Positions 47,711 to 55,726 of a stretch of DNA of 64,000 nt are shown piece after piece. Positions within the stretch are counted from its first letter, which is position 1, and every line of letters starts with the position of its first letter. The stretch comes from Pseudomonas sp. efr-133-TYG-5. Its GTDB lineage: Bacteria; Pseudomonadota; Gammaproteobacteria; Pseudomonadales; Pseudomonadaceae. The stretch is taken from contig NZ_JARVSM010000009.1 of assembly GCF_030209175.1 (NCBI RefSeq), positions 1 through 64,000 on the forward strand, written 5' to 3'. The translations under genes and the position numbers were made by a program. Below the pieces are notes generated by a model. The model made no database searches, was not told where the DNA came from, and saw nothing but the letters and a program-made list of their open reading frames with translations.

Positions 47711-47734
47711 ACGGATGACCTCGGCGAATAATTA
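47711..47734 (-). promoter_or_regulatory. Imperfect PvdS box upstream of pvdL
   Basis: On the minus strand TAATT (47734-47730) lies 16 bases before CGT (47713-47711). The TAAAT element has one or two changes, or with a 17-base spacer the -35 reads CTAAT. It is the best match between pvdL and pvdS, giving a leader of about 150 bases. The rest of 47559-47939 shows no gene. Confidence 0.5.
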
Positions 47735-47839
47735 GTCAGCAGATGGCATCGCCCGCGGCCGCCGGCGTCCTGGCCAGGTGCGGCAGCGTGCCGCAGTTCT
47801 CAGAACGCACCGACATGGATCATTAATTCTCTTTCTCAA

Positions 47840-47868
47840 TTGACAATCATTATCATTCAACATAATTT
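47840..47868 (+). promoter_or_regulatory. pvdS promoter overlapped by a Fur box
   Basis: TTGACA (47840-47845) is a consensus -35, with TAATTT (47863-47868) as -10 at 17 bases. The 19 bases from 47842, GACAATCATTATCATTCAA, closely match the Fur consensus GATAATGATAATCATTATC and cover the -35 and spacer. This is the expected Fur-Fe2+ control of pvdS. Confidence 0.85.
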
Positions 47869-47939
47869 GTCGCTCGATGTGTAGGACAGCCCGGCCCTTC
47901 AGGGCGTCCCACTAACCTATTGGCAGCAAGGTGATTTCC

Positions 47940-48494
47940 ATGACGGAACAAGTATCCACAAGCAGGTGCGATTCACCGCTACTTCAGGCATTCGTCGACA
48001 ATCGACTGATTCTGGTCAAGATTGCAGCCCGCATTACCGGCTGCCGTTCGCGCGCCGAAGACGTGGTTCAGGATGCGTTTTTCCGACTGCAATCGGCGCC
48101 ACCGATCACGTCGTCGATCAAGGCCCAACTGAGCTATCTGTTCCAGATCGTGCGCAACCTCGCCATCGATCACTACCGCAAACAGGCGCTGGAACAGAAA
48201 TACGCCGGCCCCGAAGAGGAAGGCTTGAATGTGGTCATCCAGGGCGCTTCGCCGGAAACCTCGCACATAAATTTCTCGACCCTGGAAAACATCGCCGACG
48301 CGCTGACCGAGCTGCCCAGCCGCACCCGCTACGCCTTCGAGATGTATCGCCTGCACGGCGTGCCGCAGAAAGACATCGCCAAGGAACTCGGCGTCTCGCC
48401 GACCCTGGTCAACTTCATGATTCGCGATGCCCTGGTGCACTGCCGCAAGGTGTCGGGCAGCCGTGGCGATGCGGCAGCGATGGGTCGCCGCTAA
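47940..48494 (+). CDS. pvdS: PvdS, iron-starvation ECF sigma factor
   Basis: This 184-residue extracytoplasmic-function sigma factor directs RNA polymerase to TAAAT-N16-CGT promoters of pyoverdine genes. Region 2 (about 10-85) includes LILVKIAARITGCRSRAEDVVQDAFFRL. Region 4 (about 115-175) carries the helix-turn-helix LHGVPQKDIAKELGVSPTLV. The ATG at 47940 has AAGGTGA five bases ahead; a GTG at 47931 would add three residues and lies in that ribosome site. It is divergent from pvdL. Fur represses it, and the anti-sigma FpvR (not in this window) is expected to sequester it. Confidence 0.96.
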   Translation: MTEQVSTSRCDSPLLQAFVDNRLILVKIAARITGCRSRAEDVVQDAFFRLQSAPPITSSIKAQLSYLFQIVRNLAIDHYRKQALEQKYAGPEEEGLNVVIQGASPETSHINFSTLENIADALTELPSRTRYAFEMYRLHGVPQKDIAKELGVSPTLVNFMIRDALVHCRKVSGSRGDAAAMGRR

Positions 48495-48516
48495 GACCGC
48501 CTCGGCGGGCAAAAAA

Positions 48517-48586
48517 AGATCGCAGCCTGCGACAACTCCTACAGCACAGGTGTAAACCCTGCAGGAGCTGCCGCAAGCTGCGATCT
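48517..48586. repeat. Large inverted repeat/terminator between convergent pvdS and pvdYII
   Basis: AGATCGCAG (48517-48525) and CTGCGATCT (48578-48586), continuing with CTCCTACAG against CTGCAGGAG inside, fold into a long cruciform REP-like element. The AAAAAAA before the left arm would give a U-tract to transcripts coming from pvdYII, so it can also act as a terminator. Confidence 0.65.
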
Positions 48587-48604
48587 ATTGCTTTCAGCGC
48601 GAGA

Positions 48605-49618
48605 TCAAGCCAGCCTGCACCGATCAAAAAAGCGCTCGCGCCCAAGGATCATCAGCGCCGCGCGCTTGTGCGGAAAATCGAATTCCTTTTCGCAGTGGAA
48701 GCACTGGTTGTGCATGTGGCCGATCATCTTCGCGTTGTCGGCACGCGGTTCCGCCACCACCCGCTGGGTCCGCGGATCGTCAAGAAACAGATAGTGCACC
48801 AGCGCCGACAGCCAGCTCGCCACCTTGTGCGGGCCACGATGATCCTCCTCGCCCACCAGCATATGAATGCCGCGATCGTAGTTGTCGGCCTCATAGAACG
48901 GCGCGATGCGATCTTCCTTGGCCCAGTACGCTTCGAAATAAGCGAACGGCTGATCGTCGAAACAGCCGATCAGGGTCAGGGTATGCGGGTCGGCGTCGAG
49001 TTTGCCGAGGTACTCGCGATGCTGTTCGAGGCTGCCCTCTTCCTGCCAGAAACTGGCGACTCGCGGGCTGTTCTGCCAACGGTTGAAACGCGCCAGGTCC
49101 TGCTCGATCTCCACGGTGCGCAGGGAAATCCACGCGCCGAGCCGGGCATCGAACCGCCGGTAGACTTCGCCACGGGGTTTGACCGGGCGCAGCGGATGGC
49201 GCTTGCCGTTGCTGATGACCATTTGCTGCGGATAGCTGCCGCTCGGCGCCAGGCCCAGCCAGGGTTGCGGCAATTGCCAGAACAATGCGCGCTCGCACCG
49301 ATATTCACCGACCACTTCGGTGCCGACCAACAGGCCGCTGCGCAAGGCTTCGGTCGGCGGCTGATCCAGTTGCCAGAGCAATTGCTGGCGCGCCGGATCA
49401 CGAGCAAACAGCCAATAGCAGGCAGCCCACAGCGCTTGGCCGGGCGGCAGGGCAAAACGCTCATCGATCTGGATCGGCCCCTGGCCGTCACGGTCCAGCC
49501 GCAGACGAATCAGCGGCTGGCCGTCGAGGCTCAGGCTCAGACGGCTTTCAGTGGCATCGGCTTGCAGTGCGCTGCCCGAGGGCAACGCCAGGGCAGTCAG
49601 GTCATTCAGATTGGACAT
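48605..49618 (-). CDS. pvdYII: PvdYII-like N5-hydroxyornithine acetyltransferase
   Basis: The C-terminal 190 residues of this 337-residue protein are a GNAT domain of the IucB/AlcB/RhbD siderophore type, which acetylates an N-hydroxylated amine. Signatures are FNRWQNSPRVASFWQEEGS, YFEAYWAKEDRIAPFY, DYDRGIHMLVGEE-like DRGIHMLVGEEDHRGP, and the final VVAEPRADNAKMIGHM. The N-terminal 140 residues are an additional beta-rich domain seen in this group. In P. aeruginosa type II strains PvdYII makes acetyl-hydroxyornithine for pyoverdine. A perfect PvdS box 41 bases upstream ties it to the siderophore. It is convergent with pvdS. Confidence 0.88.
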   Translation of the reverse strand: MSNLNDLTALALPSGSALQADATESRLSLSLDGQPLIRLRLDRDGQGPIQIDERFALPPGQALWAACYWLFARDPARQQLLWQLDQPPTEALRSGLLVGTEVVGEYRCERALFWQLPQPWLGLAPSGSYPQQMVISNGKRHPLRPVKPRGEVYRRFDARLGAWISLRTVEIEQDLARFNRWQNSPRVASFWQEEGSLEQHREYLGKLDADPHTLTLIGCFDDQPFAYFEAYWAKEDRIAPFYEADNYDRGIHMLVGEEDHRGPHKVASWLSALVHYLFLDDPRTQRVVAEPRADNAKMIGHMHNQCFHCEKEFDFPHKRAALMILGRERFFDRCRLA

Positions 49619-49658
49619 GGGTCGGGCTCACGATAATCGTCGACAGTTCAACGATGGG

Positions 49659-49682
49659 ACGTGAGCCGGGGCGGGAAATTTA
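49659..49682 (-). promoter_or_regulatory. PvdS (iron-starvation) box for pvdYII
   Basis: On the minus strand TAAAT (49682-49678) and CGT (49661-49659) are exactly 16 bases apart, 41 bases before the pvdYII ATG. A perfect consensus match. Confidence 0.88.
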
Positions 49683-49703
49683 GGCCTGCAGGGAAAAACG
49701 CCC

Positions 49704-50501
49704 TCAGTGATGGGGCACCGGCACCACGGCAATCCTGTACGGCTGGAAAATCTTCAGCATCTCGCCGTTGTCGCGCAGGCCTTGCAGCAGCTTGCCGAAC
49801 GCTTCGCCGGTGATCGGCGCGGCGCTACGCAGGATCGCGTAGTGGTGATAGACCTGATCGATGCGTTGCGACACCAGCAATTCGTCACGCACCTTTTCGT
49901 TGCGCAGCAGGTAGTCGCTCAGGTACGAGCGCGTCACCAGGGCAATGTCGGCACGCCCGCGCAACACCATCAACAGGTTGCTGTCGTGGGAATAGGTCAG
50001 CGTGGCGTTGTAGTTCTGCGCGAGGAATTTCGGATCAGCGTTGAAGTTGGCGAATTCGTAGTGATAACCGCTGAACAGCGCCAGGCGTTTGCCACCGAGA
50101 TCGGCGAAGTAGCTCTGCTGGCGCCCGGGCTCGTTCTGCGCGACGAAGATTTCCGCGTCTTCCAGGCCCATGTCGACGTCGGCGTGGGGAATTTCCTTCC
50201 AGCCCCAGTCGGGATTCTCGAAAATCGCCATGTCGATGCGGCCCTGCTTGAAGTCGCCGAAACGCCGTGGAATCGAGGTGGGCACGAGCACGAACTGATA
50301 GTCGCTTTGCAGACGGTTAAGGGCTTCCACCAGTTGCGGCAGCAGGCCGGTATCGGCGCCGTTTTCCGGGCGGATGGTGTAAGGCGGGAAATGCGCGGCG
50401 CCCACCCGGACCAGTTGCGCCGACTGCGCGGGCAACCCCCAAAATGCAGCCAGCGCTGCGAGCATCAGCCCCGCGGCCGTCCGAATTGGCGAAGACTTCA
50501 A
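49704..50501 (-). CDS. Periplasmic amino-acid-type substrate-binding protein (SBP family 3)
   Basis: This 265-residue secreted binding protein has a signal peptide ending near PAQSAQL. The mature protein has the two-lobe SBP_bac_3 pattern: RVGAAHFPPYTIRPENGADTGLLP (read in two parts), FKQGRIDMAIFENPDWGW, and VLRGRADIALVTRSYL. No permease or ATPase is adjacent, so it may work with a distant ABC system or as a sensor-like orphan. The start appears to be a TTG at 50501; the next ATG would cut into the signal peptide. It lies directly upstream of the pvdYII iron-starvation box but has no such box itself. Confidence 0.75.
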   Translation of the reverse strand: MKSSPIRTAAGLMLAALAAFWGLPAQSAQLVRVGAAHFPPYTIRPENGADTGLLPQLVEALNRLQSDYQFVLVPTSIPRRFGDFKQGRIDMAIFENPDWGWKEIPHADVDMGLEDAEIFVAQNEPGRQQSYFADLGGKRLALFSGYHYEFANFNADPKFLAQNYNATLTYSHDSNLLMVLRGRADIALVTRSYLSDYLLRNEKVRDELLVSQRIDQVYHHYAILRSAAPITGEAFGKLLQGLRDNGEMLKIFQPYRIAVVPVPHH

Positions 50502-50592
50502 AACACCCCACTCCCCGAAAAAATACCGATCAATGCATTCAAGCTAGGCGGTTTCGCCCAGTTAGCCAGTTTCATGTGCCGATAGGAAGGGC

Positions 50593-51216
50593 TCAGCGCT
50601 CCTCGAGCACCAGAATCAGTGCTTCGTCGGCCAGTTGATCGAGGCTCAGATTGCCGCCGGCCCGGAACCAGGTGGTGGTCCAGGACAGGGCTCCGGTGAG
50701 AAAACGGCGGGTAATGAACACATCGCCACGGATGAACCCGGCGGCCTTGGCTTCGCCCAGCACCTGCAGCCAGATCTCTTCATAGATATCGCGCAGCGCC
50801 AGCACGCGGGCCTGGCCTTCTTCGGACAACGAACGCCATTCGTACACCAGAACCGCCATGGCTTCGCCGCTGCCGCCCATGATCGACTGCAATTCGCAGC
50901 GGATCAGCGCCAGCACCCGTTCGCGCACATTGCCGGCTTCGGCCAGCGCGGCACGCATCAGCGCGGTGTTGTAACGGATGGTTTCCTCCATCACCGCGCG
51001 CAGGATTTCGTCCTTGCTCTTGAAGTGATGAAAAATGCTCCCCGACTGGATTCCCACCGCCCCCGCCAGATCGCGCACGGTGGTGCGTTCGTAGCCCTTG
51101 TTGCGAAACAGGTGGGCGGCCACCTGGAGCAGTTTGCCGCGAGCGCTGTCCGGGTCGGTCAACTGCCCCGCCTCCACCAGTTCGCGCATGACACCGAGGG
51201 CTTTTTGCTCGTCCAC
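50593..51216 (-). CDS. atuR: AtuR, TetR-family repressor of the atu operon
   Basis: This 207-residue TetR regulator has its helix-turn-helix at about 45-70 (TTVRDLAGAVGIQSGSIFHHF) and a long helical ligand domain. It is divergent from atuA, and the gap holds two perfect inverted 16-base operators, matching the AtuR system described in P. aeruginosa, where AtuR binds two 13-base inverted repeats. The inducer is probably a terpenoid acyl-CoA. The start is a GTG at 51216 with GGAG upstream; the ATG at 51189 is an alternative. Confidence 0.9.
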   Translation of the reverse strand: MDEQKALGVMRELVEAGQLTDPDSARGKLLQVAAHLFRNKGYERTTVRDLAGAVGIQSGSIFHHFKSKDEILRAVMEETIRYNTALMRAALAEAGNVRERVLALIRCELQSIMGGSGEAMAVLVYEWRSLSEEGQARVLALRDIYEEIWLQVLGEAKAAGFIRGDVFITRRFLTGALSWTTTWFRAGGNLSLDQLADEALILVLEER

Positions 51217-51297
51217 CCGTTCTCTCCTACAGTCGATCAGTCGGCTGCCTCCCTGAAACCGCAGGGTGGCGCGGGCAATTTAAGCCGCCAGCGGTGA

Positions 51298-51357
51298 CCA
51301 AGCAAGCGCTTGGCCAGAAGATAATTTTCGCTGTTTACAAACCAAGCGCTTGCTTGG
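51298..51357. promoter_or_regulatory. AtuR operators: two 16-bp sites in inverted orientation
   Basis: CCAAGCAAGCGCTTGG (51298-51313) and CCAAGCGCTTGCTTGG (51342-51357) are exact reverse complements of each other with 28 bases between. Each contains the palindrome AAGCGCTT. They lie between the divergent atuR and atuA starts, so AtuR binding could block both promoters. Confidence 0.85.
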
Positions 51358-51403
51358 TAGCCTCGATGCACTTCTGTCGGAGGTGCCTGTGTCGGAGATA
51401 AAA

Positions 51404-53194
51404 ATGCCAACCACCGTACGCATCGGATGCGCCAGTGCATTCTGGGGTGACACCTCGACCGCCGCCGCGCAACTGGTGGACGCCGGTCGACTGGACTACC
51501 TGGTGTTCGATTACCTGGCGGAAATCACCCTGTCGATCATGGCCGGCGCGCGGATGAAAGATCCGCAGGCCGGGTTCGCCAGCGACTTCATCGACGTCCT
51601 CACGCCGCTGCTGCCGCAACTGGCCGCGCAGCGCATCCGTGTCATCAGCAATGCCGGCGGGGTCAATCCGCAGGCTTGCGCCGCCGCGTTGCAGGCGGCC
51701 TGCGACCAGGCCGGGGTCAACCTGAAAATCGCCGTGCTGCTGGGCGATGACCTGCAAGCGCAATTCAAGCACCTGCAAACCCAGGGCATCCGCGAGATGT
51801 TCAGCGGCGCCCCGCTGCCGCCCCTGTGCGTCTCCAGCAACGCCTATCTCGGCGCCCCCGGCATCGTCGAAGCCCTGCGCCTGGGCGCCGACATCGTCAT
51901 CACCGGGCGGGTGGTCGACAGCGCGGTGGTCAGCGCCGCCCTGGTGCACGAATTCGCCTGGTCCTGGCACGACTTCGACAAGCTCGCGCAAGCGGCCCTG
52001 GCCGGGCATATCATCGAATGCGGGGCGCAGTGCACCGGCGGTAACTTCACCGACTGGCGCGACGTGCCGGACTACGAACACATCGGCTTCCCGATCGTCG
52101 AGGTCAGCGCCGACGGCCAGTTCATCGTCAGTAAACCCGAGGGCAGCGGCGGCCTGGTCACACCGCTGACCGTCGGCGAGCAGATGCTCTATGAAATCGG
52201 CGATCCGCAGGCGTACCTGCTGCCCGACGTGGTCTGCGATTTCAGCCAGGTCAAACTCCAGCAACAGGGCAAGAATGCGGTACAGGTGCACGGTGCCAGG
52301 GGCTTGCCCCCGAGTGACAGATACAAGGTCAGCGCAACCTACCCGGACGGCTTCCGCTGCACCGCCAGTTGCCTGATCGCCGGTATCGATGCCGTGGACA
52401 AGGCGCGCCGGGTCAGCCAGGCAATCATCGCCAAGACCACGGAAATGCTCGAACAGCGCGGTTGGGGCGCCTACAGCGAAACCGATATCGAACTGCTCGG
52501 CAGCGAAGCCACCTACGGCCCCCACGGCCAGCGCCGCGACAGCCGCGAAGTGGTGATCAAACTCGCGGTACGCCATCCGAACAAGCAGGCGCTGATCCTG
52601 TTCTCCCGGGAGATCGCCCAGGCCGCCACCGGCATGGCACCGGGCCTGACCGGAATCGTCGGCGGCCGGCCGACGGTGTATCCGCTGATCCGGCTGTTCT
52701 CGTTCCTGATCGACAAGCAGGCCTGCACACTGCACGTCGACATGGCCGGTCAGCGCCACCCGGTGAGCCTGCCCAGCCTGCCCGCCCTCGACAGCCAGGA
52801 CTTGCCCCTGCCGCACTCGCCGCCGCAACCCGAGGGCCGCGCCGATGCCAGCGTGCCGTTGCTGAAACTGGCGGTGGCGCGTTCCGGCGACAAGGGCAAC
52901 CACAGCAACATCGGTGTGCTGCCGCGCCGTCCCGAGTACCTGCCGTGGATCGCCGAAGCGCTGACCCCGGCGGTGCTGGTCGACTGGATGCGGCATGTCC
53001 TCGACCCGATCCACGGCCGGGTCGAGCGCTGGTACCTGCCCGGCACCCACAGCCTGAACTTTCTTCTGGAAAACGCCCTCGGGGGCGGTGGCGTGGCAAG
53101 CCTGCGCATCGACCCGCAGGGCAAGGCCTTCGCCCAACAGTTGCTGGAAATTCAGATCCCGGTGCCGCAGAGCATCGCCGAGCAACTCGACTAG
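51404..53194 (+). CDS. atuA: AtuA, acyclic terpene utilization protein A
   Basis: This 596-residue cytosolic protein of the AtuA family is required for growth on citronellol and geraniol. Its exact reaction is not established as far as I know. Conserved features include [21 protein letters not shown] at the N-terminus, [30 protein letters not shown]-like [18 protein letters not shown], and a C-terminal [14 protein letters not shown] region. The ATG at 51404 has GGAG six bases upstream; an earlier frame start at 51350 falls inside an operator. First gene of atuABCDEF. Confidence 0.92.
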   Translation: MPTTVRIGCASAFWGDTSTAAAQLVDAGRLDYLVFDYLAEITLSIMAGARMKDPQAGFASDFIDVLTPLLPQLAAQRIRVISNAGGVNPQACAAALQAACDQAGVNLKIAVLLGDDLQAQFKHLQTQGIREMFSGAPLPPLCVSSNAYLGAPGIVEALRLGADIVITGRVVDSAVVSAALVHEFAWSWHDFDKLAQAALAGHIIECGAQCTGGNFTDWRDVPDYEHIGFPIVEVSADGQFIVSKPEGSGGLVTPLTVGEQMLYEIGDPQAYLLPDVVCDFSQVKLQQQGKNAVQVHGARGLPPSDRYKVSATYPDGFRCTASCLIAGIDAVDKARRVSQAIIAKTTEMLEQRGWGAYSETDIELLGSEATYGPHGQRRDSREVVIKLAVRHPNKQALILFSREIAQAATGMAPGLTGIVGGRPTVYPLIRLFSFLIDKQACTLHVDMAGQRHPVSLPSLPALDSQDLPLPHSPPQPEGRADASVPLLKLAVARSGDKGNHSNIGVLPRRPEYLPWIAEALTPAVLVDWMRHVLDPIHGRVERWYLPGTHSLNFLLENALGGGGVASLRIDPQGKAFAQQLLEIQIPVPQSIAEQLD

Positions 53195-53206
53195 AGGACT
53201 GTCCGA

Positions 53207-54076
53207 ATGGCTTATGCATCGATTTTTCGCGCCGACCTGTTCAGCGGGCAGACCATCCTCGTCACCGGTGGCGGCAGCGGTATCGGCCGTTGCACCGCGC
53301 ATGAACTGGCGGCCCTCGGCGCCAGGGTGCTGCTGGTCGGGCGCAAGCCGGAAAAACTGCAACGGGTCGCCGCGGAAATCGCCGCCGATGGTGGCCAGGC
53401 CCACTGGCAGGCCTGCGACATCCGCGATGAAGAGGCCGTAAAGCGCCTGGTCGGCGAGCTGCTGGGCGAGCACGGGGCGATCCATGGCCTGGTCAACAAT
53501 GCCGGCGGCCAGTACCCCTCGCCGCTGGCAGCGATCAATCAGAAAGGTTTCGAAACCGTGTTGCGCACCAACCTGGTCGGCGGTTTCCTGATGGCCCGCG
53601 AAGTGTTCAACCAGTCGATGAGCAAACACGGTGGCAGCATCGTCAACATGCTCGCCGACATGTGGGGCGGCATGCCCGGCATGGGCCACTCCGGCGCCGC
53701 GCGTTCGGGCATGGACAACTTCACCAAGACCGCCGCGTTCGAGTGGGGCCATGCCGGGGTACGGGTCAATGCGGTGGCGCCGGGCTGGATCGCCTCCAGC
53801 GGCATGGATACCTACGAAGGTGCGTTCAAAGCGGTGATCCCGACCCTGCGCGAGCACGTACCGCTCAAGCGCATCGGCACCGAATCGGAAGTCAGCGCGG
53901 CCATCGTGTTTCTGCTCAGTCCGGCAGCGGCGTTCATCAGCGGCAGCACCTTGCGCATCGACGGCGCGGCCAGCCTCGGCAGCCGCGCCTGGCCGCTGCA
54001 CAAGGCCAGCCACAGCGAAGCGTTCAACGGCTTCCACCGCGCCTACCTGCCGGACGTACTCAAGGACAAGGAATAA
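53207..54076 (+). CDS. atuB: AtuB, short-chain dehydrogenase/reductase (DECR/PECR-like)
   Basis: This 289-residue SDR has the normal cofactor motif VTGGGSGIGRCTAHEL and NNAGG. In the active-site area YxxxK is not found: the segment reads GHSGAARSGMDNF, like peroxisomal trans-2-enoyl-CoA and 2,4-dienoyl-CoA reductases, which use a different residue arrangement. AtuB is thought to oxidise citronellol/citronellal-level or acyl-CoA intermediates; the step is unsettled. GAGGA precedes the ATG. It lies 12 bases after atuA and 3 before atuC. Confidence 0.88.
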   Translation: MAYASIFRADLFSGQTILVTGGGSGIGRCTAHELAALGARVLLVGRKPEKLQRVAAEIAADGGQAHWQACDIRDEEAVKRLVGELLGEHGAIHGLVNNAGGQYPSPLAAINQKGFETVLRTNLVGGFLMAREVFNQSMSKHGGSIVNMLADMWGGMPGMGHSGAARSGMDNFTKTAAFEWGHAGVRVNAVAPGWIASSGMDTYEGAFKAVIPTLREHVPLKRIGTESEVSAAIVFLLSPAAAFISGSTLRIDGAASLGSRAWPLHKASHSEAFNGFHRAYLPDVLKDKE

Positions 54077-54079
54077 GCC

Positions 54080-55696
54080 ATGCCGCAGATCCAGTCCCAG
54101 CTCGACCCCCACAGCGAAACGTTCGCGCGCAACCGCCAGGCCATGCTCGCGGCCATCGAGCACGTGCAGCAGCTTGAACGGAACCTGCTGCACAAGGCCG
54201 CCGAAGCCAAGGCGAAATTCGCCAGGCGCGGGCAACTGCTGCCGCGCGAACGCATCAACCTGCTGCTCGATCCCGGTTCGCCGTTCCTCGAACTGGCCAG
54301 CCTCGCCGGCTACAAACTGCACGACGACAAGGACGGCAGCAGCGCCGGTGGCGGTCTGATTGCCGGCATCGGTTATGTGTCCGGCGTGCGCGCCCTGGTG
54401 GTGGCGAACAACAGCGCGATCAAGGGTGGGACCATTTCCCCTTCAGGCCTGAAGAAATCCCTGCGCCTGCAGCAGATTGCCCAGGAAAACAAACTGCCGG
54501 TCATCACCCTGGCGGAAAGCGGCGGCGCCAACCTCAATTACGCGGCGGAGATTTTCGTCGAAGGCGCGCGCAGCTTCGCCAATCAGGCGCGGATGTCGGC
54601 CATGGGCCTGCCGCAGATCACCGTGGTGCACGGCTCGGCCACCGCCGGTGGCGCCTATCAGCCGGGGCTGTCGGATTACGTGGTGGTGGTGCGCGGCAAG
54701 GCCAAGCTGTTTCTCGCCGGTCCGCCGCTGCTCAAGGCCGCCACCGGCGAAATCGCCACCGACGAAGAACTGGGCGGTGCCGAGATGCACGCACAGGTCG
54801 CCGGCACCGCCGAATACCTCGCCGAGAACGATGCCGACGGCATCCGCCAGGTACGGGAAATCGTCAGCCTGCTGAACTGGAACGAGCAACTGCCGTGGCT
54901 GCCCGAACCGCAATACAAAGAACCGCTGTACCCCATCGACGAATTGCTCGGGCTGATTCCCGACGATCCGAAAAAACCCTACGACGCCCGTGAAATCATC
55001 GCGCGGATCGCCGACGAGTCACGCTTCCTCGAGTTCAAGGGCGAGTTCGATCAGCAAACCCTCTGCGGCCACCTGAAAATCCACGGCCGTGCCTGCGGCT
55101 TCATCGGCAACAACGGCCCGATCACGCCGAATGGCGCGAGCAAGGCGGCGCAGTTCATCCAGCTGTGCGACCAGAGCCAGACGCCGCTGCTGTTTTTCCA
55201 CAACACCACCGGGTTCATGGTCGGTACCGAATCGGAACAGCACGGGGTGATCAAGCACGGCTCGAAACTGATCCAGGCGGTGGCCAACGCGCGGGTGCCG
55301 AAGCTGACCATCGTTGTCGGTGGCTCCTACGGCGCCGGCAACTACGCCATGTGCGGGCGCGGTCTCGATCCGCGATTCATCTTCGCCTGGCCCAACAGCC
55401 GTACCGCCGTGATGGGCGGCGCCCAGGCCGGCAAGGTGCTGCGCATCGTCACCGAGGCCAAGCAGCTCAAGGACGGCCTGGAGCCGGACCCGAAAATGCT
55501 CGACATGCTCGAGCAGGTCACCGCGCAGAAGCTCGACAGCCAGTCCACCGCCCTCTACGGCAGCGCCAACCTGTGGGACGACGGCCTGATCGATCCACGC
55601 GATACCCGCACCCTGCTCGGCTATCTGCTGGACATCTGCCACGAAGCCGACGTACGCACCCTGCAACCCAACAGTTTTGGCGTCAGCCGGTTCTGA
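54080..55696 (+). CDS. atuC: AtuC, geranyl-CoA carboxylase beta (carboxyltransferase) subunit
   Basis: This 538-residue carboxyltransferase is of the propionyl/methylcrotonyl-CoA carboxylase beta type, acting with AtuF to carboxylate cis-geranyl-CoA to isohexenyl-glutaconyl-CoA. Family motifs are RGQLLPRERINLLLDPGSPFLEL, SGGANLNYAAEIFVEGARSF (crotonase-like oxyanion region), HGSATAGGAYQPGLSDY and the C-terminal GGSYGAGNYAMCGRGLDPRF (read in pieces). Substrate choice over methylcrotonyl-CoA (LiuB) is inferred from the atu context. AAGGAA precedes the ATG. Confidence 0.92.
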   Translation: MPQIQSQLDPHSETFARNRQAMLAAIEHVQQLERNLLHKAAEAKAKFARRGQLLPRERINLLLDPGSPFLELASLAGYKLHDDKDGSSAGGGLIAGIGYVSGVRALVVANNSAIKGGTISPSGLKKSLRLQQIAQENKLPVITLAESGGANLNYAAEIFVEGARSFANQARMSAMGLPQITVVHGSATAGGAYQPGLSDYVVVVRGKAKLFLAGPPLLKAATGEIATDEELGGAEMHAQVAGTAEYLAENDADGIRQVREIVSLLNWNEQLPWLPEPQYKEPLYPIDELLGLIPDDPKKPYDAREIIARIADESRFLEFKGEFDQQTLCGHLKIHGRACGFIGNNGPITPNGASKAAQFIQLCDQSQTPLLFFHNTTGFMVGTESEQHGVIKHGSKLIQAVANARVPKLTIVVGGSYGAGNYAMCGRGLDPRFIFAWPNSRTAVMGGAQAGKVLRIVTEAKQLKDGLEPDPKMLDMLEQVTAQKLDSQSTALYGSANLWDDGLIDPRDTRTLLGYLLDICHEADVRTLQPNSFGVSRF

Positions 55697-55726
55697 CTGC
55701 CACGGATCTCACGGAGAACAATAAAA

